A stretch of DNA of 64,000 nt from Comamonadaceae bacterium (GCA_013297875.1 JAAFIW010000001.1:310001-374000); one strand, 5' to 3'. Counted from the first letter of the stretch, positions 29,120 through 37,598 are shown. Program-made: numbers and translations. Notes: generated by a model not told the origin, from the letters alone.

Positions 29120-30018
29120 TACGCGCGGCCCTCACCCCAGCCCTCTCCCAGAGGGAGAGGGGGTAAATCTGTCACCGGAAACACCGCATTGATCTGCCCC
29201 GTGCCCGAGCTGCCAAAGTACGGTGTGATCACTTCCGCTGGCGCGGTGTAACTGTCCCAGCCCAGCGCGCCGAGCAACATGGCAGTGTCGTGCATGTCGC
29301 CTTCGCCCCAGCATTTGTCGGCGTACATGGGCAGCATGCCGATGAAGGTTTTCCAGTCGCCGGCCTCCCAGAGCTGCACCACGCGGCGGTCGACTTGCTC
29401 CAGGAAGGGGTCATAGACCTTGTGCATGAATTCAGGGGCGCGGCCGTTGTCGGCGAAGTGGTGGGAAAGAGACCCGCTGGCAAACAGGGCGACGGTGCCG
29501 TCGTACTCGCCTTCAATCGCGCGGCGCATCGCCAGGCCAAAGCGCCCTGACTCGGCCAGGTCGTGCCAGTCGCACCAGCCGCTGACGCTGATCACTTTGT
29601 AGTGCTGGTCGGCGTTCATGTAGCGCATGGGCACCAGGGTGCCGTAGCCCAGCTCCAGGGTGGTGTCGCTGTGGGCGCGGCTTTTGATGCCCATGGCGTT
29701 GGCCTTGTCAGCCATCAAGTGGCCCAGCGCGGGGTTGCCGGGGTAGGCATAGGGCATGTTTTTGATGAAGTGCGGCAACTCGTTGCTGGTGAACACGGCT
29801 TCGAATTTGGGCGCGCAGTTGATGTGGTATTCGCTGTTGACCTGCCAGTGCACATCGCACACCACGATGGTGTCCACGCCGAGTGCGCGGCAGCGGCGGT
29901 CGATCTCTTTGTGGCCGTCGATGGCGGCCTGGCGGCAACCGAAATGCGGGCCTTCAAACTCCGACAGGTACATCGAGGGCACATGGGTGATTTTGGCGGC
30001 GAGGGCTAAGGTTCCCAT
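29119..30018 (-). CDS. hpaD: 3,4-dihydroxyphenylacetate 2,3-dioxygenase
   Basis: Extradiol ring-cleavage enzyme of the LigB family that opens homoprotocatechuate to 5-carboxymethyl-2-hydroxymuconate semialdehyde. The 299 residues carry the metal and active-site pattern HVPSMYLSEFEGPHFG, VVCDVHWQVNSEYHIN and GSLSHHFADNGRAP. The last residues, LPPLPLGEGWGEGRA, are encoded by a CCCTCTCCC-type palindromic repeat (29129-29164), so the natural C-terminus has been extended or replaced. Confidence 0.93.
   Translation of the reverse strand: MGTLALAAKITHVPSMYLSEFEGPHFGCRQAAIDGHKEIDRRCRALGVDTIVVCDVHWQVNSEYHINCAPKFEAVFTSNELPHFIKNMPYAYPGNPALGHLMADKANAMGIKSRAHSDTTLELGYGTLVPMRYMNADQHYKVISVSGWCDWHDLAESGRFGLAMRRAIEGEYDGTVALFASGSLSHHFADNGRAPEFMHKVYDPFLEQVDRRVVQLWEAGDWKTFIGMLPMYADKCWGEGDMHDTAMLLGALGWDSYTAPAEVITPYFGSSGTGQINAVFPVTDLPPLPLGEGWGEGRA
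29129..29164. repeat. CCCTCTCCC-type palindrome encoding the HpaD tail
   Basis: GCCCTCACCCCAGCCCTCTC followed by CCAGAGGGAGAGGGG. The inner part, CCCTCTCCCAGAGGGAGAGGG, is a near-perfect hairpin. It is read as PLPLGEGWGEGRA on the minus strand. Confidence 0.7.
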
Positions 30019-30037
30019 GTGTTCTTTCTTGCCTGTA

Positions 30038-30436
30038 CTAGGGGCAGATCAGCTTGACGCGGGGGAAGTAGGTTTTGTAGCGGCCTGCGTCGCGCGTGAG
30101 GATGGTCCAACCTTCGGTTTGGGCTTGGGCACCGATGAAGAAGTCCGCCAACACACCGGTTTTCGTGCCTTTTTGCTTGCGGTATTGCAAAAAGACCTGT
30201 CCGGCTAGATAGGCTGTTGGCAAGGAAATGGGGGCAATTGCAATGCCTGCGCCGCTCAGAAACCCATCCAGCGCCGTGGCTGCGTCAAACGCAGGCACCA
30301 ACTCGGCATAGCCCACGGCGTTGATGTACAGGCTTCCGGCCTTTTGCGCCTCAAACAGCTGTGTTTCTGACCAATTGGCCCACTGCGCCTGATCTTGAAC
30401 CAGATCAATCAAAACATTGCTGTCAACCAGGGTCAT
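30038..30436 (-). CDS. vapC: PIN-domain toxin VapC
   Basis: Predicted ribonuclease toxin of 132 residues. The PIN acidic residues appear in MTLVDSNVLIDLVQD (Asp5), VGYAELVPAF (Glu), GVLADFFIGAQA (Asp) and LTRDAGRYKTYFP (Asp). The start at 30436 overlaps the vapB stop by four bases (ATGA). Both genes sit inside the hpa operon between hpaD and hpaE, in the same orientation. Confidence 0.9.
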   Translation of the reverse strand: MTLVDSNVLIDLVQDQAQWANWSETQLFEAQKAGSLYINAVGYAELVPAFDAATALDGFLSGAGIAIAPISLPTAYLAGQVFLQYRKQKGTKTGVLADFFIGAQAQTEGWTILTRDAGRYKTYFPRVKLICP

Positions 30437-30678
30437 GGTTTGTTCCAACCATCACCGCGGGTCATGCGCATGATTTGTTCCGTCGTGTGTTTGCGGTTAC
30501 CAATGCCACGAAAGGCTGCGAATGGGTTGGTTGACTTGCTAACAGGCTTGCGTTTTGCTGCGGCTTTCAGGTGCTTTTCCAGCGCCAGTTGCACCACAGA
30601 CGATTTGGAAACCTCCATGGATTCGCAATAGGCCGATAACTGGGTTTCAAGGTGATCGGGGAGGCGGACAGACAACAT
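30433..30678 (-). CDS. vapB: Antitoxin VapB, ribbon-helix-helix type
   Basis: 81-residue antitoxin. The N-terminus MLSVRLPDHLETQLSAYCES with VSKSSVVQLALEKHLKA looks like a ribbon-helix-helix DNA-binding domain; the C-terminal half is polar and would bind VapC. Two TGTATGAC direct repeats upstream are candidate autoregulatory operators. Symbol by pairing with the PIN toxin. Confidence 0.82.
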   Translation of the reverse strand: MLSVRLPDHLETQLSAYCESMEVSKSSVVQLALEKHLKAAAKRKPVSKSTNPFAAFRGIGNRKHTTEQIMRMTRGDGWNKP

Positions 30679-30694
30679 GGTTCACTCCTGAAAA

Positions 30695-30725
30695 TGTATG
30701 ACGAATTAACGTTTTACTGTATGAC
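30695..30725. promoter_or_regulatory. Direct repeats TGTATGAC upstream of vapB
   Basis: TGTATGAC occurs at 30695-30702 and 30718-30725, start-to-start 23 bases (about two helical turns), 17-47 bases before vapB. The spacing suits two bound ribbon-helix-helix dimers. The surrounding A/T-rich sequence includes a TTGTCA hexamer on the minus strand. Confidence 0.5.
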
Positions 30726-30746
30726 AAAACGCCCCTGTCTGCAAGC

Positions 30747-32207
30747 CTAAACGCCCCAGCGCGGTATGTGATGCGCCCCCAGCGACACCGCCACATTTTT
30801 GGGCTCGCAAAACACCTCATAGCTCCAACTGCCACCCTCACGCCCGGTGCCGCTGGCCTTGGTGCCGCCAAACGGTTGGCGCAGGTCGCGCACGTTCTGG
30901 CTGTTCACAAAGCACATCCCCGCTTCAATGGCAGCGGCCACGCGGTGGGCGCGGCCTATGTTCTCTGTCCATACATAGCTGGAAAGGCCATAGACGGTGT
31001 CGTTGGCCTTGGCTATCGCGTCGGCTTCGTCGGTAAAGGCGATCAAGCAAGCCACCGGGCCAAAGATCTCTTCTTGCGCAATGCGCATGCGGTTGTCCAC
31101 ATCGGCAAACACCGTGGGGATCACATAGTTGCCTTGCGCCACACGCGCTGGCAGCGTAGGCACGTCAAGCCCGCCACACAACAGCTGTGCACCTTCCTGC
31201 ATACCCAGCTCAATGTAGCCGCGCACCTTGGCCAGGTGGGCTTTGGAGATCATCGGGCCAACAATCGTTTTGTCGTCGAGCGGATCGCCCACCGCAATGG
31301 CTTGCGCCCTTTCGGCAAAGCGCCGCGCAAACTCAACGTAGACGCTCTGCTGCACCAGGATGCGACTGCCTGCGGTGCAGCGCTCGCCGTTGTTGGAAAA
31401 AATCATGAAGATCGCCGCATCCAGCGCGCGCTCCAGGTCGGCGTCTTCAAACACCACGAAGGGCGACTTGCCGCCCAGCTCCATGCTGAATTTTTTCAAG
31501 CCAGCCGCACGAACAATGCGGTTGCCCGTGGCCGTGGAGCCGGTGAACGAAATCGCCCGCACATCGGGGTGCGCCACCAGCGGCTCGCCAGCTTCTGCGC
31601 CATAGCCATGCACGATGTTCAGCACACCGGGCGGAATACCTGCCTCCATCGCCAACTCACCCAAGCGCGCGGCCGACATCGGCGACAACTCGCTCATCTT
31701 CAGCACCGCCGTGTTGCCAAACGCCAGGCAGGGCGCGACCTTCCAGGTGGCGGTCATGAAGGGCACGTTCCACGGGCTGATCAAGGCGCACACGCCCACC
31801 GGGTGAAACAGCGTGTAGTTCAGGTGGGTGTCGGTGGGATAGGTGTGGCCATCGACTCGGGTGCACATCTCGGCAAAGTAGTAAAAATTGTCGGCCGCAC
31901 GGGGAATGAGCTGCTTGCCGGTTTGCGCAATCACCTGTCCGCAGTCATTGGTTTCCAGCAGCGCAATCTCGCTCACATGGGCGGCGATCAGGTCGCCCAG
32001 CTTGTTCATCAGCTTGGCGCGTTGCGGTGCGGGTGTGGCGGCCCATTTGGGGAAGGCGGCTTTGGCGGCGGCCACGGCTGCATCAATCTCCGGCTTGCCA
32101 CCCAATGGGAGTTCGGCCAGAGGCTCTTGTGTCGCAGGATTGAGTGTGAGCACGTGGTGCGAGCCGGCCTGGTGTTGCCCATTAATCAAGTGTTTGAGGG
32201 TTTTCAA
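30747..32207 (-). CDS. hpaE: 5-carboxymethyl-2-hydroxymuconate semialdehyde dehydrogenase
   Basis: NAD-dependent aldehyde dehydrogenase, second step after ring cleavage. FTGSTATGNRI, MELGGKSPFVVFEDADL (catalytic Glu) and NNGERCTAGSRI (catalytic Cys) are intact. I place the start at TTG 32207 because AAAGG lies 7 bases upstream, the resulting KTLKHLING aligns with the usual N-terminus, and it gives a four-base TTGA overlap with the preceding gene. An ATG at 32234 adds nine residues and lacks a ribosome-binding site. Confidence 0.93.
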   Translation of the reverse strand: MKTLKHLINGQHQAGSHHVLTLNPATQEPLAELPLGGKPEIDAAVAAAKAAFPKWAATPAPQRAKLMNKLGDLIAAHVSEIALLETNDCGQVIAQTGKQLIPRAADNFYYFAEMCTRVDGHTYPTDTHLNYTLFHPVGVCALISPWNVPFMTATWKVAPCLAFGNTAVLKMSELSPMSAARLGELAMEAGIPPGVLNIVHGYGAEAGEPLVAHPDVRAISFTGSTATGNRIVRAAGLKKFSMELGGKSPFVVFEDADLERALDAAIFMIFSNNGERCTAGSRILVQQSVYVEFARRFAERAQAIAVGDPLDDKTIVGPMISKAHLAKVRGYIELGMQEGAQLLCGGLDVPTLPARVAQGNYVIPTVFADVDNRMRIAQEEIFGPVACLIAFTDEADAIAKANDTVYGLSSYVWTENIGRAHRVAAAIEAGMCFVNSQNVRDLRQPFGGTKASGTGREGGSWSYEVFCEPKNVAVSLGAHHIPRWGV

Positions 32208-32827
32208 ATCGGTACCTTTAAATGCGCGATGCATGCGCTAGCCAGACGAATCGCTTGCTGCGTGCTGTTGACCTGAATGCCAGAAACCACAACAGAAAAG
32301 CTGTGTTCGCCAAACTCATACGCCACCTGCTCTGGCGCGAGGGCTTGCCCCATCATCTGCTCAATCGCTTTGTCCCAGCGCAGCCGCACATGCGGCCATT
32401 GGTTTGCCGTGGGTAGCTGCAGCTGGGCATCGCTGGCTGGGTGAAAACCACGGACATGCATGCCCTTGAATCGCCAGTAATACAGCGTGGTCGCGGGCAC
32501 ATCGGTGCCACCTGGCGTCGCCTGGTCTCTGTCTTGCCACGTTAAATCGCCGCCTGTGGAGAACCAGAAGTTTCCGCCCGCAGGCGGCAAAGGCATGCCG
32601 CTTGGTGTGTCGAACTGGGGCTTGTGCGACTTACCCGCCAGCAGCGGGCCCTCAAACTGCGTGCTGTCTTCATAGGTCCAACCCAGGGCTTTCACGGCTT
32701 GGGCCGATGGCCTGCTTTGATTCCATCGGTGATTGAGCCAAGCCAAACCCGCAATGGCAGCAAGCAAGCCGAGCCCGACCAGCAGCACCTGCCAAGGCAT
32801 GCCAAAGATGAGCGGGCCGGAATTCAA
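32204..32827 (-). CDS. Uncharacterised membrane-anchored protein in the hpa operon
   Basis: 207 residues with one N-terminal membrane segment (about residues 8-28, MPWQVLLVGLGLLAAIAGLAW) and a soluble remainder without recognised motif. It overlaps hpaG2 (TTGA) and hpaE by four bases each, so it is translationally coupled to both. It is not part of the known pathway; the start may be TTG 32827 or the Met at residue 10. Confidence 0.65.
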   Translation of the reverse strand: MNSGPLIFGMPWQVLLVGLGLLAAIAGLAWLNHRWNQSRPSAQAVKALGWTYEDSTQFEGPLLAGKSHKPQFDTPSGMPLPPAGGNFWFSTGGDLTWQDRDQATPGGTDVPATTLYYWRFKGMHVRGFHPASDAQLQLPTANQWPHVRLRWDKAIEQMMGQALAPEQVAYEFGEHSFSVVVSGIQVNSTQQAIRLASACIAHLKVPI

Positions 32828-33594
32828 GTCATTGCTCCTTCAATAAGCGTGTTGTCGAGGCAGCCGATCTGCTCAATCTCGCATGCAAGCTGCGCTCCGA
32901 CAGGGCAGTCCACCACACCGTCGGGCGTACCGGTCAGGATGATGTCGCCGGGCTGCAAGGTCATGAAGCTGCTGAAGTATTCAATCAGAAACGGTACGCT
33001 AAAAATCATGTCGCGGGTGTTGCCACGCTGGGTAATTTTTCCATTCACCGTGGTTTGTAGGGCCAGGTTCATGGGGTCGGATACGTCTGCAGCATCAACG
33101 AGCCAGGGGCCGATGGGCGTACAGGCATCGCGGTTTTTCACGCGCAGGTTGGGGCGGTACCAGTTTTCCAAGTAATCGCGAATGGCGTAGTCGTTAGCCA
33201 CGGTGTAGCCGGCAATGTGGTCGTAGGCGTCGGCCTGCCTCACGTTTTTGGCTGTGCGGCCGACGACCACGACCAGCTCGCATTCGTAGTGCATGAATCG
33301 CACGCCTGGCGGGCGCGGGGTGTACGCTTTGTGGCCAGTCAGCGCGTTTTCGCCTTTCAGGAAAGCCAGCGGTTCGTCGGGGGCTTTGAAGGCGAGTTCT
33401 TTGGCGTGGTCGGCATAGTTCAAGCCCAGGGCCAGGATGGTGCGGGGCCTGGGGGTTGCAGTGGGCAGCGGCGGAAGCCAGTGCTGTACGGCATCCGCCG
33501 AAATGGTGCGGCCATCGTCCAGACGCAGCCAAGCATCGTCGTGCACGGTGGCCGCGTGGCTGCGGCCCTCCAACACCACACGTGCGTGTTTCAT
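32824..33594 (-). CDS. hpaG2: HpaG2, fumarylacetoacetate hydrolase family (OPET decarboxylase/HHDD isomerase, C-terminal unit)
   Basis: Corresponds to the C-terminal half of the bifunctional HpaG/HpcE of E. coli, which decarboxylates 5-oxopent-3-ene-1,2,5-tricarboxylate and isomerises the product. The 256 residues contain LGLNYADHAKEL, FMHYECELVVVVGR (metal Glu residues), NDYAIRDYLENWYRPNLRVKNRD and LTGTPDGV. The start overlaps the hpaG1 stop (ATGA). It appears intact even though its partner hpaG1 carries a stop. Confidence 0.9.
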   Translation of the reverse strand: MKHARVVLEGRSHAATVHDDAWLRLDDGRTISADAVQHWLPPLPTATPRPRTILALGLNYADHAKELAFKAPDEPLAFLKGENALTGHKAYTPRPPGVRFMHYECELVVVVGRTAKNVRQADAYDHIAGYTVANDYAIRDYLENWYRPNLRVKNRDACTPIGPWLVDAADVSDPMNLALQTTVNGKITQRGNTRDMIFSVPFLIEYFSSFMTLQPGDIILTGTPDGVVDCPVGAQLACEIEQIGCLDNTLIEGAMT

Positions 33595-34229
33595 ACCAGC
33601 ACCTGTTGCGTGATCTCGCCCAGGCCCGGCGCGCTGATGTGAATGCGGTCACCGGCTTTCAAGCGCAGGCGCGGCACGGGGCTGCCCAACATCAGCAAGT
33701 CGCTAGGCCGCAGGGTCATGAAGTCGCTCACGTCCGCGATCAGTTGCGCGGGGCTGCGGATCAGCTTGGTCAGCGAAATGGGGGGCTGCACAACACCGTT
33801 AATTTGCACATCGATGGCTTGAATATCTGCCAGATTGCCCAGCACCGAGCCGATCGCCAGCGAGCCATCCCAGCATTTGGCGCGCACCGGCGGGCGAAAG
33901 TAGCTGGTGTGGGGCACCGTCCAGTCACACACCAGCAACACACTCACTCCTGAATTGATAGCTGTTTGAGCAGTATTTACATGGGCTACAGGGCTAAAGA
34001 GCATTGCAACACTCACCTAGGCCTCAATTTCAGCCACGCCGGTTGGCAGACGCACCAGGTCACCGCTGGTGCTGAAGGTGTTGGCCGGTTTGATGTAGAG
34101 CACGGGCGCTTGCGGTGGCGCTTGGTAGGGTGGGTTGAGCATGGCCGACGCCAAAACCTGCCATTCGCTGGCGGTGTTCATCAGCACGCCGTAGGCGGTG
34201 CCGGTGGTCAAGCGAGGTGTTTCGGTCAC
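33591..34229 (-). pseudogene. hpaG1: HpaG1, N-terminal unit, with in-frame TAG
   Basis: Fumarylacetoacetate hydrolase family partner of hpaG2. It starts at GTG 34229 (AGGAG 11 bases upstream): TETPRLTTGTAYGVLMN and QAPVLYIKPANTF are conserved, up to GVAEIEA. Then comes TAG at 34017-34019, after which the same frame continues VSVAMLF, crosses a dispersed repeat, and resumes conserved sequence VCDWTVPHTSYFRPP and FMTLRPSDLLMLG to the end. Length and frame are preserved (213 codons), so one substitution seems to have made the stop. A GTG directly follows and could restart translation. Likely a recent pseudogene, a split gene, or a sequencing error. Confidence 0.8.
33951..33995 (+). repeat. 50-bp dispersed repeat inside hpaG1, copy 10
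   Basis: TGAATTGATAGCTGTTTGAG followed by CAGTATTTACATGGGCTACA and GGGCT. It is antisense to hpaG1 and encodes SPVAHVNTAQTAINS without a stop in that frame. Confidence 0.7.
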
Positions 34230-34241
34230 TTAGAAGTTACT

Positions 34242-34287
34242 CCTAATTTCATAGCTGCTAGAGCAATGAATCTATGGGCGACAGCTC
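34242..34287 (+). repeat. 50-bp dispersed repeat, copy 11
   Basis: CTAATTTCATAGCTGCTAGA, GCAATGAATCTATGGGCGAC, AGCTCG then TTTTT. It lies between the LysR gene and hpaG1. The likely AGGAG of hpaG1 overlaps its left edge. Confidence 0.65.
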
Positions 34288-34296
34288 GTTTTTACC

Positions 34297-35229
34297 TTAA
34301 AGCGCTTGCCCAGCCTCCAAGCCCGCAAACATCTGCGCATACACCCCCACCACCCAATCCACAAACACCCGCACGCGTGAGCTCAGGTGGTGGTTGCGGG
34401 GGTAGAGCACATGCAAGCTCATGCGCCCGGCGCTCCAGGGGGCCAGCACTTGCACCAGCGCACCGCCATCGAGCTGGTTTTGCAGGGCGCCGGTGCGGGG
34501 GTACTGCATCAGGCCCAGGCCCTGCATGCACAAGGCCATTTGGGTGTCGGCATCGTTGGCGCTGGCGCGGTGGGGCAGCATGACTTCCAGGGTTTCACCG
34601 TCTTTCTCGAAATCGAAGCCAAAGGTTTTGCTGTTTTTGGCCGAGAAGAAATTCACTGCGTAGTGGTTGTCGCTTTTCAAATCCCCAAGGCATGTGGGCA
34701 CGCCCTGACGTTTGAGGTAAGCGGGCGATGCGCAGGTGATGACTTCAAACGCGCCTAGCTTGCGCGCGACCAGTTGCTCGTCATGCAGCAGGCCGCCGCG
34801 AATCACGCAGTCCACGCCTTCGGTCACCAAATCCACCGGGCGGTCTGAGCTGCCGATGTCCAGCGTGATGTCGGGGTAGCGTGCGAAAAACTCGGGCAAA
34901 TACGGCGCGAGCACGTGGCGGCCCGCCGCGGCCGGCACGTCAATGCGCAGGCGGCCCTTGGGTGCAGCCACTTCACCGGTCACTTTTGCTTCTAGCTCGG
35001 TCAGGTCGTTTAGCAGGCGCAGCGCGCGCTCCAGATACGCCGCGCCATCTTCAGTGAGCGACAGACGCCGCGTGGTGCGTTGCAGCAGCTTGACTTGCAA
35101 ATGCGCCTCCAGCTGCGAAACGCGCGTGCTCACGGTGGCATTGGGCACCCGCAAGGCTTCTGCGGCCTTGGAAAAGCTGGCCAGCTCAGCCACCAGGGCA
35201 AAGGTTTGCATGGCAACCAATCGATCCAT
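34297..35229 (-). CDS. LysR-type transcriptional regulator
   Basis: 310 residues. The winged helix-turn-helix occupies about residues 1-60 (MQTFALVAELASFSKAAEALRV, then NATVSTRVSQLEAHLQVKLLQRTTR). A periplasmic-binding-like effector domain follows (GRLRIDVPAAAGRHVLAPYL). It is divergent from the short-chain dehydrogenase gene and probably controls it through the 131-base A/T-rich gap. A role in the hpa operon, which lies downstream on the same strand, is possible but not shown. Confidence 0.92.
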   Translation of the reverse strand: MDRLVAMQTFALVAELASFSKAAEALRVPNATVSTRVSQLEAHLQVKLLQRTTRRLSLTEDGAAYLERALRLLNDLTELEAKVTGEVAAPKGRLRIDVPAAAGRHVLAPYLPEFFARYPDITLDIGSSDRPVDLVTEGVDCVIRGGLLHDEQLVARKLGAFEVITCASPAYLKRQGVPTCLGDLKSDNHYAVNFFSAKNSKTFGFDFEKDGETLEVMLPHRASANDADTQMALCMQGLGLMQYPRTGALQNQLDGGALVQVLAPWSAGRMSLHVLYPRNHHLSSRVRVFVDWVVGVYAQMFAGLEAGQAL

Positions 35230-35285
35230 CAGGCACCTCTATATTTCATAAAAAACAAACAATTATTTAATTTTTTGGGCATTTA

Positions 35286-35295
35286 TCAAAATTGA
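35286..35295. promoter_or_regulatory. Possible LysR-type binding site
   Basis: TCAA-AA-TTGA, a short inverted repeat in the A/T-rich divergent gap between the LysR gene and the dehydrogenase gene. Such T/A dyads are common LysR sites. Evidence is position and symmetry only. Confidence 0.3.
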
Positions 35296-35360
35296 TGAAC
35301 TAAATACAGTTCTTTCATCGGCGCTGTTGCCGAGTTTTGAAACCACTTCAGGAGCAGACC

Positions 35361-36149
35361 ATGAGCACTGTGAACGCAAACATTTCCGCAGATACCTTGA
35401 CCGGAAAAATCGCCCTCGTCACCGGCGGAAACCGCAACATTGGCCGCGAAACCGCGCTGCGCCTCGCAGACAGGGGCGCAAGTGTTGTCATCACTTACCG
35501 CGAGCAACAAGACTCCGCTGCGCAAACCGTGAAAGACTTGCAAGCCAAAGGCGTGAAAGCAGCCGCCATTCAAGTCAATCTCACGGGCACAGCTGAACTG
35601 GCTGGATTTGTGGCGCAGTTCAAGCAGCAGCTTGCCGATTGGGGGCGGCAAGATTTCGACATCTTGATCAATAACGCAGGCACCCTGCGCATCGCCAGCT
35701 TTGACCAGGTGACCGAGGACGACCTGGACGCCGTGTTTTCAACCAACTACAAAAGCGTTTTCTTCCTGACGCAGCAATTGCAGGGCCTGATGGCCAACCA
35801 TGGCCGCATCGTGAACCTGGGCTCCGGCACGGCGCGCATTGCGTTTGGCCCCTTGGTGAGCTACGGCCCGATCAAGGCTGCATTGCAAAGCCTCACGCTG
35901 TATCTGGCCAGCTACTTGGGCAAGCGCGGCATTACCGTGAATGCCGTGGCACCTGGCGGGCTGGACGATGATTTCAATGCGCCTTTGTTTGCCATGATGC
36001 CCGCCAAAGAATTCATCAAAGCCAACACCGCCGTCGACCGGGTGGGCATGCCCAAGGATGTCGGTGGCGTGGTGGCATTTCTGTGCAGCCCCGAGGCTTC
36101 GTTTGTGAGCGGCGCGGTGATCAATATTGACGGCGGCTATCACCTGTAA
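35361..36149 (+). CDS. Short-chain dehydrogenase/reductase (SDR)
   Basis: NAD(P)-dependent oxidoreductase of 262 residues. TGGNRNIG near the N-terminus is the cofactor motif; NNAG, the catalytic Ser in NLGSGTA and YGPIK (Tyr-x3-Lys) complete the classical SDR active site. The C-terminus SGAVINIDGGYHL is typical. CAGGAG lies before the ATG at 35361. Substrate unknown; it is probably induced through the divergent LysR protein. Confidence 0.9.
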   Translation: MSTVNANISADTLTGKIALVTGGNRNIGRETALRLADRGASVVITYREQQDSAAQTVKDLQAKGVKAAAIQVNLTGTAELAGFVAQFKQQLADWGRQDFDILINNAGTLRIASFDQVTEDDLDAVFSTNYKSVFFLTQQLQGLMANHGRIVNLGSGTARIAFGPLVSYGPIKAALQSLTLYLASYLGKRGITVNAVAPGGLDDDFNAPLFAMMPAKEFIKANTAVDRVGMPKDVGGVVAFLCSPEASFVSGAVINIDGGYHL

Positions 36150-36179
36150 AGCAGCCCGGCGCGGCCCGGTGCGCTCTGG

Positions 36180-36195
36180 CTGTAAATAAAATCAG
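36180..36195. promoter_or_regulatory. LexA-like box upstream of radA
   Basis: CTGT-AAATAAAA-TCAG fits the CTGT-N8-ACAG SOS box with one mismatch and an A/T-only centre, ending 12 bases before the radA start. It could also be chance. Confidence 0.3.
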
Positions 36196-36207
36196 TACAG
36201 TGCGGGC

Positions 36208-37596
36208 ATGGCAAAAGAAAAAACCATCTACACCTGCAGCGACTGCGGCGGCGAAACCCCGCGCTGGCTGGGCCAGTGTCCGCATTGCAAGGCCTGGAAC
36301 ACGCTGGTCGAGTCGGTCGCGCAGAGTGCCGCGCCCAGCAAGAACCGCCTGGGCAGTCAACACGCGTCGCTGGCCCCCGCATCGGCTGTCACCGCGCTGG
36401 CTGACATCGACGCCAGCGATGTGGACCGCACACCCACCGGGCAAGACGAGCTAGATCGGGTGCTGGGCGGTGGCATGGTGGAAGGTGGGGTGGTGTTGAT
36501 TGGCGGTGACCCGGGCATTGGCAAATCGACGCTGCTGCTTCAAGCGCTGGACAGTATGCAGCGAGCGGGCTTGAAGACGCTTTACGTCACCGGCGAAGAG
36601 TCCGGCGCGCAGGTGGCCATGCGGGCGCGGCGGCTGGGGCTGGATGGGTCGCGGGTGAATGTGTTGGCCGAAACGCAGCTGGAAAAAATCCTGGCCACCT
36701 TGCAGGCGCAGCAGCCGGGCATTGCGGTGATTGACTCGATTCAAACCATGTATTCCGACCAGCTGAGCTCGGCGCCCGGCTCGGTGTCGCAGGTGCGCGA
36801 GTGCGCGGCGCACCTGACGCGCGTGGCCAAGTCCAGTGGCACGGCCATCGTGCTGGTGGGCCATGTGACCAAAGAAGGCGCGTTGGCCGGGCCGCGCGTG
36901 CTGGAGCACATGGTGGACACGGTGCTGTACTTCGAGGGCGACACGCACAGCAGCTTTCGCCTGGTGCGCGCCATCAAAAACCGCTTTGGCGCGGTGAATG
37001 AAATTGGCGTGTTTGCGATGACCGAAAAAGGCCTGAAGGGCGTGACCAACCCCAGCGCGATCTTCTTGAGCCAGCACGCCGAGCCCGTGCCCGGCAGCTG
37101 CGTGATGGTGACGCTGGAAGGCACGCGCCCGCTGCTGGTGGAAATTCAGGCGCTGGTAGACAGCGGCGGCCCCTCGCCCCGCCGCCTGTCGGTGGGCCTG
37201 GACCGTGACCGTCTGGCCATGCTGCTGGCCGTGCTGCACCGGCATGCGGGCGTGGCGTGCATGGATCAGGATGTGTTTGTGAACGCCGTGGGCGGCGTGC
37301 GCATCACCGAGCCGGCGGCCGATCTGGCGGTGATGCTGGCCATAACCTCCAGCCTGCGCGGCAAGCCACTGCCCAAAGGCTTTTTGGCGTTTGGCGAGGT
37401 GGGCCTGGCCGGCGAGGTGCGCCCCGCCCCGCGCGGGCAAGAGCGGCTGCGCGAGGCGGCCAAGCTGGGGTTTAGCGTGGCGGTGGTGCCGAAAGCCAAT
37501 GCGCCCAGGAAGGGCAGCAAAGAGATTGAAGGCCTGACCATTCACGCGGTGGAGCGGATTGAGCAGGCGCTGGATGTGGTGCGGGGGTTGATGTGA
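36208..37596 (+). CDS. radA: DNA repair protein RadA
   Basis: RecA-like ATPase that promotes branch migration in recombination. The 462 residues begin with a zinc finger (CSDCGGETPRWLGQCPHC). Walker A is GGDPGIGKSTLLLQ, followed by the RadA KNRFG motif (AIKNRFGAVNEIGVF). The C-terminal Lon-like domain contains GLAGEVRPAPRGQERLREAAKLG. Dispersed repeat copy 12 follows the stop. Confidence 0.97.
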   Translation: MAKEKTIYTCSDCGGETPRWLGQCPHCKAWNTLVESVAQSAAPSKNRLGSQHASLAPASAVTALADIDASDVDRTPTGQDELDRVLGGGMVEGGVVLIGGDPGIGKSTLLLQALDSMQRAGLKTLYVTGEESGAQVAMRARRLGLDGSRVNVLAETQLEKILATLQAQQPGIAVIDSIQTMYSDQLSSAPGSVSQVRECAAHLTRVAKSSGTAIVLVGHVTKEGALAGPRVLEHMVDTVLYFEGDTHSSFRLVRAIKNRFGAVNEIGVFAMTEKGLKGVTNPSAIFLSQHAEPVPGSCVMVTLEGTRPLLVEIQALVDSGGPSPRRLSVGLDRDRLAMLLAVLHRHAGVACMDQDVFVNAVGGVRITEPAADLAVMLAITSSLRGKPLPKGFLAFGEVGLAGEVRPAPRGQERLREAAKLGFSVAVVPKANAPRKGSKEIEGLTIHAVERIEQALDVVRGLM

Positions 37597-37598
37597 TA

